Assembly: GCA_032719365.1 (NCBI GenBank)
Contig: CM064872.1
Coordinates: forward strand, 21,669,572-21,733,571
Direction: 5' to 3'
Length of the DNA stretch: 64,000 nt
Source of the DNA: Prinsepia uniflora
Taxonomy: Eukaryota; Streptophyta; Magnoliopsida; Rosales; Rosaceae
The notes beneath the pieces are model-generated. The model was not told the DNA's origin. It searched no databases and saw only the letters and a program-made list of their open reading frames with translations. Both the position numbers and the translations under genes were made by a program. Of this stretch, positions 34,001 through 45,492 are shown piece after piece. Each line of letters begins with the position of its first letter. The stretch's first letter is position 1.

Positions 34001-34286
34001 AGCACGACAACCCACTAGATCTAACCGATCATTATAACCTCGGCTACAGAGTGCAGTCCTAACACAAGCTGACATGACTAGACCGACTAACGAATCCAAA
34101 TCCGAATAGTCGTCCAAGTCAAACCATTCGCCAACTCACATTTCCGAACCATACACCCAAGGTAGGGTTCCACGATCACACCTAGGGTCACTCAGAACCC
34201 AACTGCTAACTGCAGTATAATCCAAAATCTGACCATCCACGTGGTCTTAACATCGAAAAGACGTCAATCCAACTAGGATTCCCCGA
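31009..34286 (-). mobile_element. LARD-like element internal region, right copy, 3' part
   Basis: Starts, next to LTR F1, with the reverse complement of a purine-rich tract (AAGGTGGGAAGG) and the GAGGACGAAATT lead-in, so this side is the 3' end of the element. From 31640 it repeats 25370-28013. The 102-codon minus frame reappears at 31800-32108. It ends at 34286, where a plus-strand chromovirus begins. No coding domains recognised. Confidence 0.72.
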
Positions 34287-37200
34287 CAGGTTATCTTTCA
34301 GGGGGAACATGATGGTTCGCCTCCTGAAGTGATTTCTTCACTTACTGCTACCAAACTTCTACGGAAGGGATGCCATGGTTATCTGGCGCATGTCGTGTCG
34401 GAGCAGGTCGATACTCCGGGTATCGACGAGATACCGGTGGTACGTGAGTTTCCGGATGTATTCCCGGAAGACTTACCTAGATTACCGCCATCGCGGGAGA
34501 TCGAGTTTACTATTGAACTACTCCCTGGTACCCGACCTATATCCCAGGCACCATACCGGATGGCGCCGGCCGAGTTACGAGAACTCAAGACTCAATTACA
34601 GGAGTTGGTGGATTTGGGATATGTCCGACCGAGTACTTCACCGTGGGGAGCACCGGTATTGTTCGTGAAGAAGAAGGAGGGAAGTCTCCATTTGTGTATT
34701 GACTATCGACAACTCAACAAGGTGACACTGAGGAACCAATATCCTCTACCCAGGATCGATGACCTGTTTGACCAGTTGCGGGGAGCTCAGTGCTTCTCGA
34801 AGATTGATTTGCGGTCTGGGTATCACCAACTGAGGATTTCGGAGGAGGATATTCCGAAAACTGCTTTTCGAACTCGTTACGGACACTACGAGTTCCTTGT
34901 TATGCCTTTTGGCTTGACGAATGCTCCAGCAGCATTCATGGATCTGATGAACCGGGGTTTTCGACCCTACTTGGATAAATTCGTGATTGTGTTCATCGAT
35001 GATATTCTGGTGTACTCGAGGAGTGCCCGTGCACATGAGGAACATCTACAGTTGGTCTTGGAGATGTTGAGATAGAAACAGTTGTACGCCAAGCTGAGCA
35101 AGTGTCAGTTTTGGCTGAGCAGTATTGGTTTTCTAGGACACGTGATATCGACGGATGGGATTTGCGTGGATCCCCAGAAAACAGAAGCGGTGAGTAACTG
35201 GGCTAGACCGACAACAGTGACTGAGGTGCGGAGTTTTGTCGGATTAGCAGGTTACTACCGAAGATTCGTGGAGGGTTTCTCCGAAATTGCTGCACCGTTG
35301 ACTCGTTTGACTCGGAAGGGAGTGAAGTTTATTTGGGACGAGCAATGCGATCGGAGTTTTCAGGAGTTGAAGGATCGATTGACCACTGCACCTGTCCTTG
35401 CATTGCCGGATGACAGTGGAGAGTTCGTGGTCTTCAGTGATGCATCACTACAAGTTTTGGGCTGCGTGTTGATGCAGACTGGCAAGGTTATCGCCTACGC
35501 ATCCCGGCAGCTGAAGACTCATGAGTTGAACTACCCTACCCATGATTTGGAGTTGGCAGCGGTGGTTCATGCTCTAAAAATCTGGAGACATTACCTTTTC
35601 GGCGCAACGTTCCGGATATACACCGACCACCAGAGTCTTAAGTATTTATTCACTCAGAAGGAGCTTAACATGAGACAACGGAGATGGTTGGAGCTGCTGA
35701 AGGATTATGACTGTACCATCGAGTACCATCCGGGTAAGGCCAATGTGGTGGCGGATGCACTCAGCAGAAAATCAGCGGGATCAGTTGCACACCTGGGGAT
35801 GGTGTATCTTCCTTTGCTGGTGGAACTCCGGAAGGCGGGAGTTATTTTGGGTACGGATGAGCATGGAGCGTTGTTGGCCAGCTTTCATGTACGACCAGTG
35901 CTGATTGATTGGATCATCGAAGCACAACTTCAAGATCCGATACTCTGTATCTACAGAATTGAGGTCGATGCGGATGGGAGACAGGATTTTACCATCCGGG
36001 ACGATGGAGCACTTGTGAAGTTGGGCCGTTTGTGTGTACCTGCAGTGGCAGAGTTACGGGCCGAGATTCTTGAGGAGGCCCATAGTTCGGCTTATGCTAT
36101 GCATCCGGGAGGTAAAAAGATGTACCGTACCCTCCGGAACCATTATTGGTGGCCAAGAATGAAGAAGGACATTGTGGAGTTCGTAAGCAAATGCTTAACC
36201 TGTCAGCAGGTTAAGGCGGAACGGCAGAGACCTTATGGGGCTATGCAGCCATTTCCAATTCCCGAGTGGAAGTGGGATCACATCACCATGGACTTCGTCT
36301 TTAAGTTACCAAGGACTCAGAGTGGAGTTGACGGAGTATGGGTGATCGTGGACCGGTTAACCAAGTCAGCCCATTTTCTGCCAGTTCAGGAGACTTATAA
36401 ACCTAACCGACTGGCTCAGTTGTTTGTGAAGGAAATCATACGATTGCATGGTACGCCGGAATCGATCGTGTCCGATCATGATCCGCATTTCACTTCCAGG
36501 TTCTGGCGGAGTTTGCAAGCTACCTTGGGAACAACCCTACGTTTCAGTATTGCGTTCCATCCACAGACCGATGGACAGTCTGAACGGACCATTCAGACCC
36601 TGGAGGACATGATGAGGTCATGTGTGCTACAGTTTCAAGACTCATGGGATACTCATTTGCCATTGATGGAATTCGCTTACAACAACAGCTATCAGGCAAG
36701 CATCGGGATGGCACCCTATGAGGCACTGTATGGTCGACAGTGCAGGACACCTATCTGCTGGACGGAGATAGGAGAGCGAGCGGCTATAGGACCGGAATTG
36801 ATGGACTTAACCCTGGAAACTGTTCGAGTTATCAAGGAGAGATTGAAGGCGGCACAGGATCGCCAAAAGAGTTATGCTGATCGACGGATTCGAGACTTGG
36901 AATTTGAAGTGGGAGATTTTGTCTTCCTGAAGTTATCTCCGTGGAGGGGGATTATCCGTTTTGGTCGACGGGGAAAACTGAATCCGCATTTTATCGGACC
37001 TTATGAGATCATGGAGAGGATTGGCAGGGTTGCATACAGATTGGCACTACCTCCAGAACTTTCTAGAGTTCACGATGTTTTTCACGTATCAATGTTGCGG
37101 AAGTATGTACATGATGCTTCTCATGTACTAGGGGAACAACCTATCGAACTCCGAGGGGATTTGAGCTTTGAGGAACAACCAGTACAGATCTTGGATCGCA

Positions 37201-37328
37201 AGGAGAAGGTACTACGTCGGAAGACGATTCCTCTCGTGAAGATTCTCTGGAGAAACTAGAATGTGGAAGAAGCCACATGGGAGCCTGAGGTTCAGATACG
37301 AGAACAATTTCCTCATTTGTTTCTTTGA
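34287..37328 (+). pseudogene. Chromovirus pol: RT, RNase H, integrase, chromodomain (nearly whole)
   Basis: A single frame with only two internal stops, TAG at 35073 and TAG at 37257. It starts in the linker after protease (EIPVVREFPDVFPEDLP), then RT with SPWGAPVLF, DYRQLNK, FGLTNAPAAF and F-I-D-D at 34992-35003. RNase H follows (FSDASLQVLG, 35431 on, where the family usually has GLG), then HHCC (AMHPGGKKMYRTL), integrase D,D,E region (MDFVFK, VSDHDPHF, HPQTDGQSERT) and a chromodomain-like end (EEATWEPE). SDHDPHF replaces the usual SDRDPRF by two CGN to CAN changes, in keeping with methylated-CpG decay. The 5' LTR, gag and protease are absent. The match to 7597-10316 is close but they are separate families. 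Confidence 0.93.
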
Positions 37329-37350
37329 AATTTCGGGACGAAATTTCTTA

Positions 37351-37361
37351 AGCGGGGAAGG
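37351..37361 (+). promoter_or_regulatory. Polypurine tract
   Basis: AGCGGGGAAGG, one base before the LTR at 37363, preceded by TTTCGGGACGAAATTTC. Confidence 0.85.
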
Positions 37362-37362
37362 T

Positions 37363-40128
37363 TGTAACATCGCGGAAATTCGAGGATCTTAATATTGTAA
37401 TTTAATGTATGAATTAACATTTTTATCCTTGTGAATGGTATGGCAAATTGTTGACTTTTTGATCGGTGGGTCCAATGGACTTTGGCCAATGACCGTGACG
37501 TAGTACGGGACGTCACGAGTCCATAGCCAGGTGGCACGTCCAATTCGGACGATCAGGGAAAAAGTTATGGCTATCGGAAGTTCAGGGGCATTACCGTAAT
37601 TTGGACGGTTGGGGCAAAAATGTAGACTTTTCGTTTGACAACTAATTTTCACATGACTCAAGGACCGTTAGGTAGGTCTCGACATCCTGAGTCCGTAGAC
37701 AGGCGGCACGCCGAAATCGGACTTCGCACGAGGAAGTTATGGTCACGAAAGTAAACGCGATTAACCGAACTAACCGAGAACCGGATTAAAATAATATTAT
37801 AATAATAGGATCTGATTACTTTAATCAATTCAATCTGGACCCTTGGATGAGTGACAAGTGTCACTCATCCCCTACATTTCCCAAAACAAGGATTTGTGTT
37901 GGCCAATAGGGTTAATTTATTATTTTATTTCCTCAAATCCTCACCATTGGTCCTAAAGTCAGATTTAATCCTGGCCCTTGATTTCTTATGCCTATCCTAT
38001 TTTAAACCAATGAGACCATACACTTACAGTTTCATTCTCTCAAACCGTTTAGCACGGTTACCTCTTGGAACAAACTCACCAGCTCCTCACCACTCAACTT
38101 CACACACCCAGCAACACTAGGCAACCACAAGCAACCCCCAGATACCGGCCACCACCCCACAGCCACCCTGCACGGCCGGGAAACCCACAGACCCGAGAAG
38201 GAAACCCGAACAGCCCAAACCATCCTACCATCCAAACCACCTTACCTGGACTCGAACCAACCTAGGATTAGGACCACTGAGACCTATGGACGACTCAGGA
38301 CTGGACTGGGCAGCCCACGGCGGCGGTAAGCACAGAAACCCGTGAGACCCGATTTGCCTTCCCTGTTTTGAAACGTCTGTTTTTAACTTTGGAATTCTTT
38401 GTTTACCTCTGAGATATATCCTAGGGACTCAGACGAGCATTTTGGACCAAGGTTCGCGGCTGGAAGCTCAACGGCTCGTCGGAGAAGACGAACCAGAGCC
38501 GGCAGCCGGTTTCCTGTCGTTTTTCAGGTAGATTTTTGAACCTAGAAACTAGTTTTGAGTCCACGGAACCATAGAACACATTGTGACGAGTTCATAGGAA
38601 CAAATCCCATCAGAAATGGTGGTCGGGTTGATGAGAACTGATCAGGTCGAACCGTGGGTCTGCGGTGACCCGGTTCTCAGACCCGGTTACTGTAGCTGAT
38701 GAAGTCATCATGCTGACGTCAGCAGTGTTGTAATGATGATGTCATCATGTCAGAAATCAGTCACCAGGGACCAATGGACTGCTGACACGTGTCCTCTGAC
38801 ACTGTCAGTGATGACGTCATGCTGACGTCAGCAGTACTGTAGCATTGTTGACCAGAGGGTTGATCAGGCGCGTGGGGGCGCGTGTGAACAGTACTTTTGG
38901 TGGGACCACCACCATTCTTTAGGTTTCGACGATCTGTATCCAATGGCGGTGGTTTCGGGTCGATCGGAGATCATTATGTTGGTCAAAACGAGGTTTATTA
39001 CCTTGGGAAGCGCGTTCGGGCAACTTTTCCGGGCCGGTTTCCAGTCTAGGGTTTCATGGTTAAATGTTAGGGGTTTTATTAACCTTCACGTATACTTTGG
39101 ACATGACAGGGATTGTACAGTTGTACCAGAACGAGGGTATACGTTCGATTTTCAGCAGGATTGTACTGTGAATGAGCCGTTTTCTTAAACCCTTGCGTGC
39201 ATAAATGTTTTCTGGTTTATTATACATATTCACATGCTAAAAACAAATAATGGTTTTGATGATATGGAAATTATGGTTATGGTACGTTTCACGGTATTTG
39301 GGCTTGAGACCCGTCTGATGAAACTTAAAGATTGGTTGGATTTTATATATGTATATATATATGCTTTGCATGTGGATATCAATAAAATGTATTTGGTACT
39401 GCACTATATAGATCCTTCCATATTATATTGTCTCCTCCGGATGAGGTACCCTGGAGAGGTCACGGACGTCTAGTACGTCCAGCGTCTTTGACGCTAAGCA
39501 TCGGGGATGCTGTACCCGAACGGGGTTCGGGGATTGAACTCGGAAATTTAGACCCGAGTGGCACGCGTAGCCTTGTGATTGTGACCTTATTGACGTCAGG
39601 GACGTCAGACATCGGGGATGTCGGGATTGGAGTGTATAGTGCAGTGGCTAAAATTATGTTTATGGTTTTATTATATGCCTTATGGTTTATATTATATGAT
39701 TGATGGTTTTAAATTCGGTTGCACGCATGTTTGGAAAACGGAGGGGTAATTTATATGTTTTACTTATCAAATGATTTTATAAACTTGAGTTTCGGTCCAC
39801 TCACCCTTAATGTTTTGGTAACCCCTCCAGGTCGTGATACTGAGGTAGAGGAGGAACCTGAGGCTGAGGCATAGATCTACTTCTGCGTACCTGAACCCCT
39901 GTTGGGTGGTTTACCCGCAGGTTTTATTTTAGAGTCGTGCTCGCAACTTGTAATTTTGGATTTCATCCCTTGTCTGACATCTGTTTAATTCGGATTTGAT
40001 GTATAACTTTAATTTGGTTCTTTATGCATTTGATGTTTTGAGGTTAAAATTGGTATGAATTTTGGATGTCAGACGGGAGCAGGGCACGTCCCCTTGTGGT
40101 CCTTGTGGGATCGGGGCGGGTCTTGTCA
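37363..40128 (+). repeat. 3' LTR 'G' of the truncated chromovirus (2,766 bp)
   Basis: TGTAACATCG to GGGTCTTGTCA. It has the 22-bp inverted repeat (37495-37516), GTAGACAGG blocks, donor-like GCGGTAAGC near 38326, acceptor-like TGACAG ending 39109, a diverged GTGAATGAGC (39168-39177), GTCCACTCAC (39795-39804), CTCCAG ending 39830 with a frame to TAG at 39874, and the GTCAGACGGGAGCAGGG block near 40069. 38700-38840 is rich in TGACGTCA-like palindromes. Confidence 0.88.
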
Positions 40129-41278
40129 ACACTAGTAGCAGCACACTAACACCAGTATCAGTATCAGTATCAGCATCGGCACACCGGTTGCAAATCTAAC
40201 AACCCCGGATCTCCGCTCACAACGAGCGACGACCCCGTACAACTCTCGGTACAGTCACCCTAACATCTCACACGAGAAAAGGAAACGTTCCCCGAACGTC
40301 CCCGATTCCCAACAATCGTAGCTACAACCACGCTCGGTAGTAGCACCTGCCACACACTCGTGCAGACCTAACTACCAGGCATCACTATCGAGATTCACAT
40401 CCATTGGAATCAACCGCCTGTATTAACCACTCCAGATCCCACTCAGGGATTCCATCGACAAGTACCAACCCTGGTAACTTGTCCAAATCAAACTCTAACA
40501 AGTCGTAACTCGACTAAACCAAATGCCGTCTACCAGGTCATCCACGACCTTAGTTGTACCAACAATTCATCACAACTACTGCAGCACGACAACCCACTAG
40601 ATCTAACCGATCATTATAACCTCGACTGCAGAGTGCAGTCCTAACACAAGCTGACATGACTAGACCGACCAACGAATCCAAATCCGAATAGTCGTCCAAG
40701 TCAAACCATTTGCCAACTCACATTTCTGAACCATACACCCAAGGTAGGGTTCCACGATCACACCTAGGGTCACTCAGAACCCAACTGCTAACTGCAGTAT
40801 AATCCAAAATCTGACCATCCACGTGGTCTTAACATCGAAAAGACGTCAATCCAACTAGGATTCCCCGAATCCGGCTGCCTCCAGCAGTATATCCGTTTAA
40901 CTTAACCAAATCCGATCATCGGATGGTCACAACAGCCAACCAGTCGTCGGAACCGATCATACGACATCGTGAAAGACGATCCCAACTAACTGTCACACGA
41001 TCAAAACGCTCAAGTACCGTTTACGTCATCCATTCATAGGGTCCCACTCTGCCAACCCTGAAAAAACTATGGCAACCCCGGCATCTAGTGCCGAACCAAG
41101 ACATATCACGATTTCATCCTACTAACTATCGTATCGGCATCCCAATAATCAGGTTGACCACGAACTGTAGCCCCTTGAGATATCACATCCTCGACCTGCG
41201 TACATTCCAAGAGCTCCGTGGTTGCTCGAATAGAGACAACCCCGCTCTGATAAGCAATCCTATGCTCTGATACCACGT
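40129..41278 (-). mobile_element. LARD-like element internal region, right copy, 5' part
   Basis: Matches 27236-28424 and, in its left 740 bp, also 33508-34286. It ends at the primer site beside LTR F2. The overlap with 33508-34286 means this side is not simply the other half of an interrupted element. Confidence 0.72.
41264..41275 (-). promoter_or_regulatory. Primer binding site next to LTR F2
   Basis: Minus-strand TGGTATCAGAGC, initiator methionine tRNA complement, three bases from LTR F2. Confidence 0.9.
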
Positions 41279-43896
41279 TGACAGGACCCATCCCCATCCC
41301 CCCCCCCCCCCCCCCCCCCGGGCTATCAGAGTACGCTAGGATCCGGAGGGGGTATGTGATATCTCGATCTCTGCTACAGTCCACATCCAATGTCAACCTG
41401 AAGGGCAGTCAAAACATTAAAAGCTGTGAGTGGACAAAACAAGAGTTTATAAAAACATTTCATAAGAGAAGACATTTTTACCCTTCACTAAAAAGCATGA
41501 ATGCATTCGAAAACCATTTATCCATAAAAAACCATAATGAAATCAAGTACACGGGCTACTGCCCAAATCCATAAGGGAATCCGCCCAAATCAGAAGAAAC
41601 TAACCAAACGGGCCACTGCCCAAAACCTGTGTAAACACACATCATATAACATATCATATAGCATACATCATATATACATATAATTCACACAACCAATCCT
41701 GTCACAGTTTCCAAAGCTACGAGCGTGCTACCCAAGTCTCAATCCGAGTCTTCTCAAAGTCAAGATCAATGTCCGCAGACCACTGAACCTACCCGAGGTA
41801 ATAGTAATCATAGCCTTCCTGAGAGTAAGGAACCCAACTGGGGGGTGACTCCACTCAGTCGGTGCTCCGTGACTACTCCGGGGTCCACCCAGGCCAACGA
41901 CCGTCCCCGGAGGAGATAATAGAAGTAAAGGAAGGTATATGAATACATATATATGCATAACATAAACATTCATGCCCGGTTCCCTTGAATCGTCATGATC
42001 CATAACATCCAACCCGGGTTCATGCCGGTTCCCATAAACCGTCATGAACCGAGAAATCCATTTAAGGTTCCCTGACCTGAAATCAAAACCGTAAAGTAAC
42101 CTGGGTCTCGTGCCCGAACATAAGACATCAGCTAGGCACCGTGCCCGATATCTGAGGTCATATGCTTGAGACAAAACCAAATGGGTCTCATGCCCAAGTT
42201 TATCCTTTTGAAATCCAAAGCCTTTTCATTAAAACCAAATAAGAAATACAGACCCGTATAAGCACCGTATAAGGCCGAAACCTCGAAATACGTGCTTATA
42301 CGTAACCACATACAAATGCACCCATGGCATCATCAAACAAGTAATAAAACATATAATAAACATTTATGCATGCACCAATTTAGAAAATAAGATCCACTCA
42401 CAGACCGTCCGAGCTGCCGCCTCGATTTGCGTGCCATTCGGCTCTTCGAGCCGATCACCATTACGGGACTCCCAAAGCTGTCCAAATTTTAATAGAAGGT
42501 TAATAACTACTTAATTAACCTCCCATCTAAGCCCCGTAATTTTCCCGAACTTTTAACTATTTTTAAACCGACCCTAAACTTTCCGACACCCCGAAAACTA
42601 TCGAAACTATGTCCGATTGACGCGAGACTAGTCCCAAAATCTTCGTTACATTGAATAGAAGATTTCTCGTGTTGAACAATTTCCCAAATTATGGACCACG
42701 CGTCCTCATGAGCCCCTAGAAGGTCGAAAATACTGTTCATCATCACTAACCTCAGAAAACCGGTTTTTTCTGGTTTTTGGACCGGTTACTGTAGCAGTAC
42801 TGTTTCGAACCGGCGTGAACGGTTTAGGGGTTTTCTCCCTCTATTTTGGTCCGATTTCAACCCTAATTAATCCTATAATTCATATCTCTTCATTCCCTAT
42901 CAATTCCAATCATCAAAACGACCTAAAAACCTCAAAATTTCATGGTTCAATTCTTGAACCATATGGTTCAAGCTTCCTAAAATTCTCCCATGGCTTCACA
43001 GCCGTCCTACACCTCCCAAAACCATTCCATTAGGACCCTAATGACTCATTAAGCCCATCCTAATAATCTAATATCAACTATATCCACAAAAACGCAATTA
43101 TGGATCCAAAAATCAAAACCGAGCATTACCTCGGGTTCGGGTTTCCACCGTGCATGGTGGCTCCCTCCTGGCCGGCCACCATCATCCTCAGTCCTTCCCT
43201 CACTCTCCTGGTTCCTCAAACGATCATGGGTTGAAGGTTGGATTGGTTTGGGTTGCACAAAGAAGGAGAGGAATGGTGAGATCGGGTTTGTGTTGTGGGG
43301 GATGGTTTGCACGACTAAGGGATTGTATGCATGTATGGGAGAATAATGAGCAATGGATGAGTGACACTTGTCACTCATCCATTGGGTCCTTGTAAAATAT
43401 CTGGCCCACTTAAGTCCAAAAGTGCCTCGTAAAACGTGTCACCGTGAATAGTATCTTGGAACTTCCGTGAACCGTAACTTCGCCGTCGAACGTCCGAATT
43501 CGACGTGCCGCCTGTCTATGGATTACTATCGTCCTTATCTATGTAATAGTCCTCGGCCCTCGGCCATCGGACATCCCGGTCAAAAAGTCAACATTTGACC
43601 CCTTTTAACCAAAATTACCAAAATGCCCCTAAGCTTCCGAACGTCATAACTTCCTCCCCGAACGTCAGAATTGAACGTGCCACCTGTCTATGAACTCGTG
43701 ACGTCACGAACTACGTCACGGTCATCGGTCAAAGTCCATTTGTCCGCCCGATCAAAAAGTCAACATTTTGCCACGACCAAGGGCAAAACGGTCATTTTGC
43801 ATCGTTCGCTAGATTCCGCCCAACTAATCACGGATTAACCTCACTAATCGTGATTAGTCACTAATCTTATCATGAAATTCGGGAGGGGTCGTTACA
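41279..43896 (-). repeat. LARD-like LTR 'F2' (2,618 bp), 5' LTR
   Basis: Minus-strand TGTAACGACCCCTCCC... to ...GGGTCCTGTCA. It has a 22-C run at 41298-41319, as F1 has. About 64 bp next to that run, including the conserved GTCAGACGGGAGCAGGG block, is missing here but present in F1. The inverted repeat is at 43698-43719; GTGAGTGGAC-type sites are at 42392-42401 (one change) and 41426-41435. The right flank is GATAA. Confidence 0.88.
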
Positions 43897-45176
43897 GATA
43901 AGGGTTTTCGATTGAAGATTTTAGCGAACGACATCATTTTGGAGGGAGATATAGAGGTTGGGCATTGGGCCGTTGGGGAGCTGGGCTTGGGTTGGGCTTC
44001 CAATTTTTCTGACTTTTTAGGCTGGGTTGGGGATCTGGAGTTAGGCTGAGCTTCCAATAAACCCAAAAATATAAACGCACTCCATTAAAACCCAAAAATA
44101 GAAGCTCATTTCTTTTAGTTAAGTTATTGGGTTCGATTTGATTTTGTCAAATCAAAAACCAAAATTGAACCGAGTTAGACTCGATTTGGTTCGGTTGTTA
44201 TTATACAGTTTCAATCATTCGGTTCGGTTTTTTTAGGTCCGATTCTGGTTCGTTCCGATTTTTATGAAATGTAATTTACAAAAATTAAAATTAAATTCAA
44301 ATTCCATGAATTGAAAAAGAAAAAAAACCACTGAAACTTTTAACTCTTTTGTCAGATTACGGTGTAGGGCCTGCTACTGAGGGCGATATTCAAAACGACC
44401 ATAGCGGCGAATATAGGTAGCGTTTAGGTGGGTAGAGGCCTAGCACCTAGGCAGATAAGTAGGATCTAAATGGGCGCTGAGCCGAATTTTTTTTAAAGGA
44501 AATATTCAATAAATTAATAATATAATAAATACTACTATATAAATCTAAAATAAAGATTCATCATAAAACAAATCAATTGAATCATAAATCATAAATATGC
44601 AAAATATATAGGACCCAAACACAAATATAAACATTCAAAATGTATATGACTTAAACATGAACATAATTCAATTTTCTATTTAGTTCAAATCGATTTAGGC
44701 AATTATTAATTCAATTTATTTGAATGTACGAAAATTAATAATTCAATTTACTTCAAGCTAAAAGTAGTTATTAGTTAAATTAAATTTGATCCATATTTAG
44801 TTTTCATTTAGTCCACATAATTATAATTGAGTTGGCTACTTGGTCCAAATTGGTATTGGGTCGAGAAGAGACTAGAGAGAGAGTGAGAGAGAGACACACA
44901 GAGAAGCGAGATAGAGACGGAGTGAGAGGGAGAGAGGGAGGCGATCTCGATAGCGACAGTGAGATGGTGATGTTGATGGAGGCGATGTCGATGGCGATGG
45001 TTCAATGGCGATGTCCCCAATGGTGGTGTCTCTGCGATGTCACGATGAAGAAGTTTTTTAGGGAGACAACAATGTTGGGTGGAGGGATTGCTAAGGCCAC
45101 CAGCCCGAATCCTTGAGTAAACGACACGAATTTTTTCAAACCAGCTCGATTCGCTACAGGAATTGCTAAGGCCACC

Positions 45177-45208
<32 letters not shown>

Positions 45209-45492
45209 AGCTGCATGTTTGCCCATTTGGTTTGGGGCCTCGAAACTGCATAAGCATGGACTATGCCATCACAGAATAAAAGGTCGCACTATCGATGATT
45301 TGGGGGCGCTTTCTTTTGTTTTCACTTTTTAGTTGTCATATTCTTGGGATTTTACTTCTGTAATTTTATAGGTCTTTTTTTGTCTCATGGTCTGATTTGG
45401 TTATTTTTGTGTGTGGTCATGGTCATTCTTTGATTAATTTAGGAGGAGTGGCATAGAAGATACCTAGAAAAAAAATCAAATAACTGCACCCA
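43897..45492. other. No gene; low-complexity flank with (CAA)n
   Basis: 43897-44060 is G-rich with repeated TTGGGCTTGGG-like words. 44140-44260 contains GGTTCGG motifs like those at 24862. 44500-44800 is A+T rich. 44860-45000 is GAGAGA-rich. A (CAA)n microsatellite is at 45176-45209, and ATTGCTAAGGCCACCA occurs twice (about 45088 and 45161). Long minus-strand frames here come from the simple repeats, not from a gene. Confidence 0.5.
45176..45209 (+). repeat. (CAA)n microsatellite
   Basis: Eleven uninterrupted CAA units. Confidence 0.95.

Noticed and set aside
44808..45257. 149-codon minus-strand frame with a run of Val and a Ser/His-rich part
   Set aside because: It is produced by the (CAA)n and GAGAGA simple repeats. 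No domain is visible and there are no gene signals around it.
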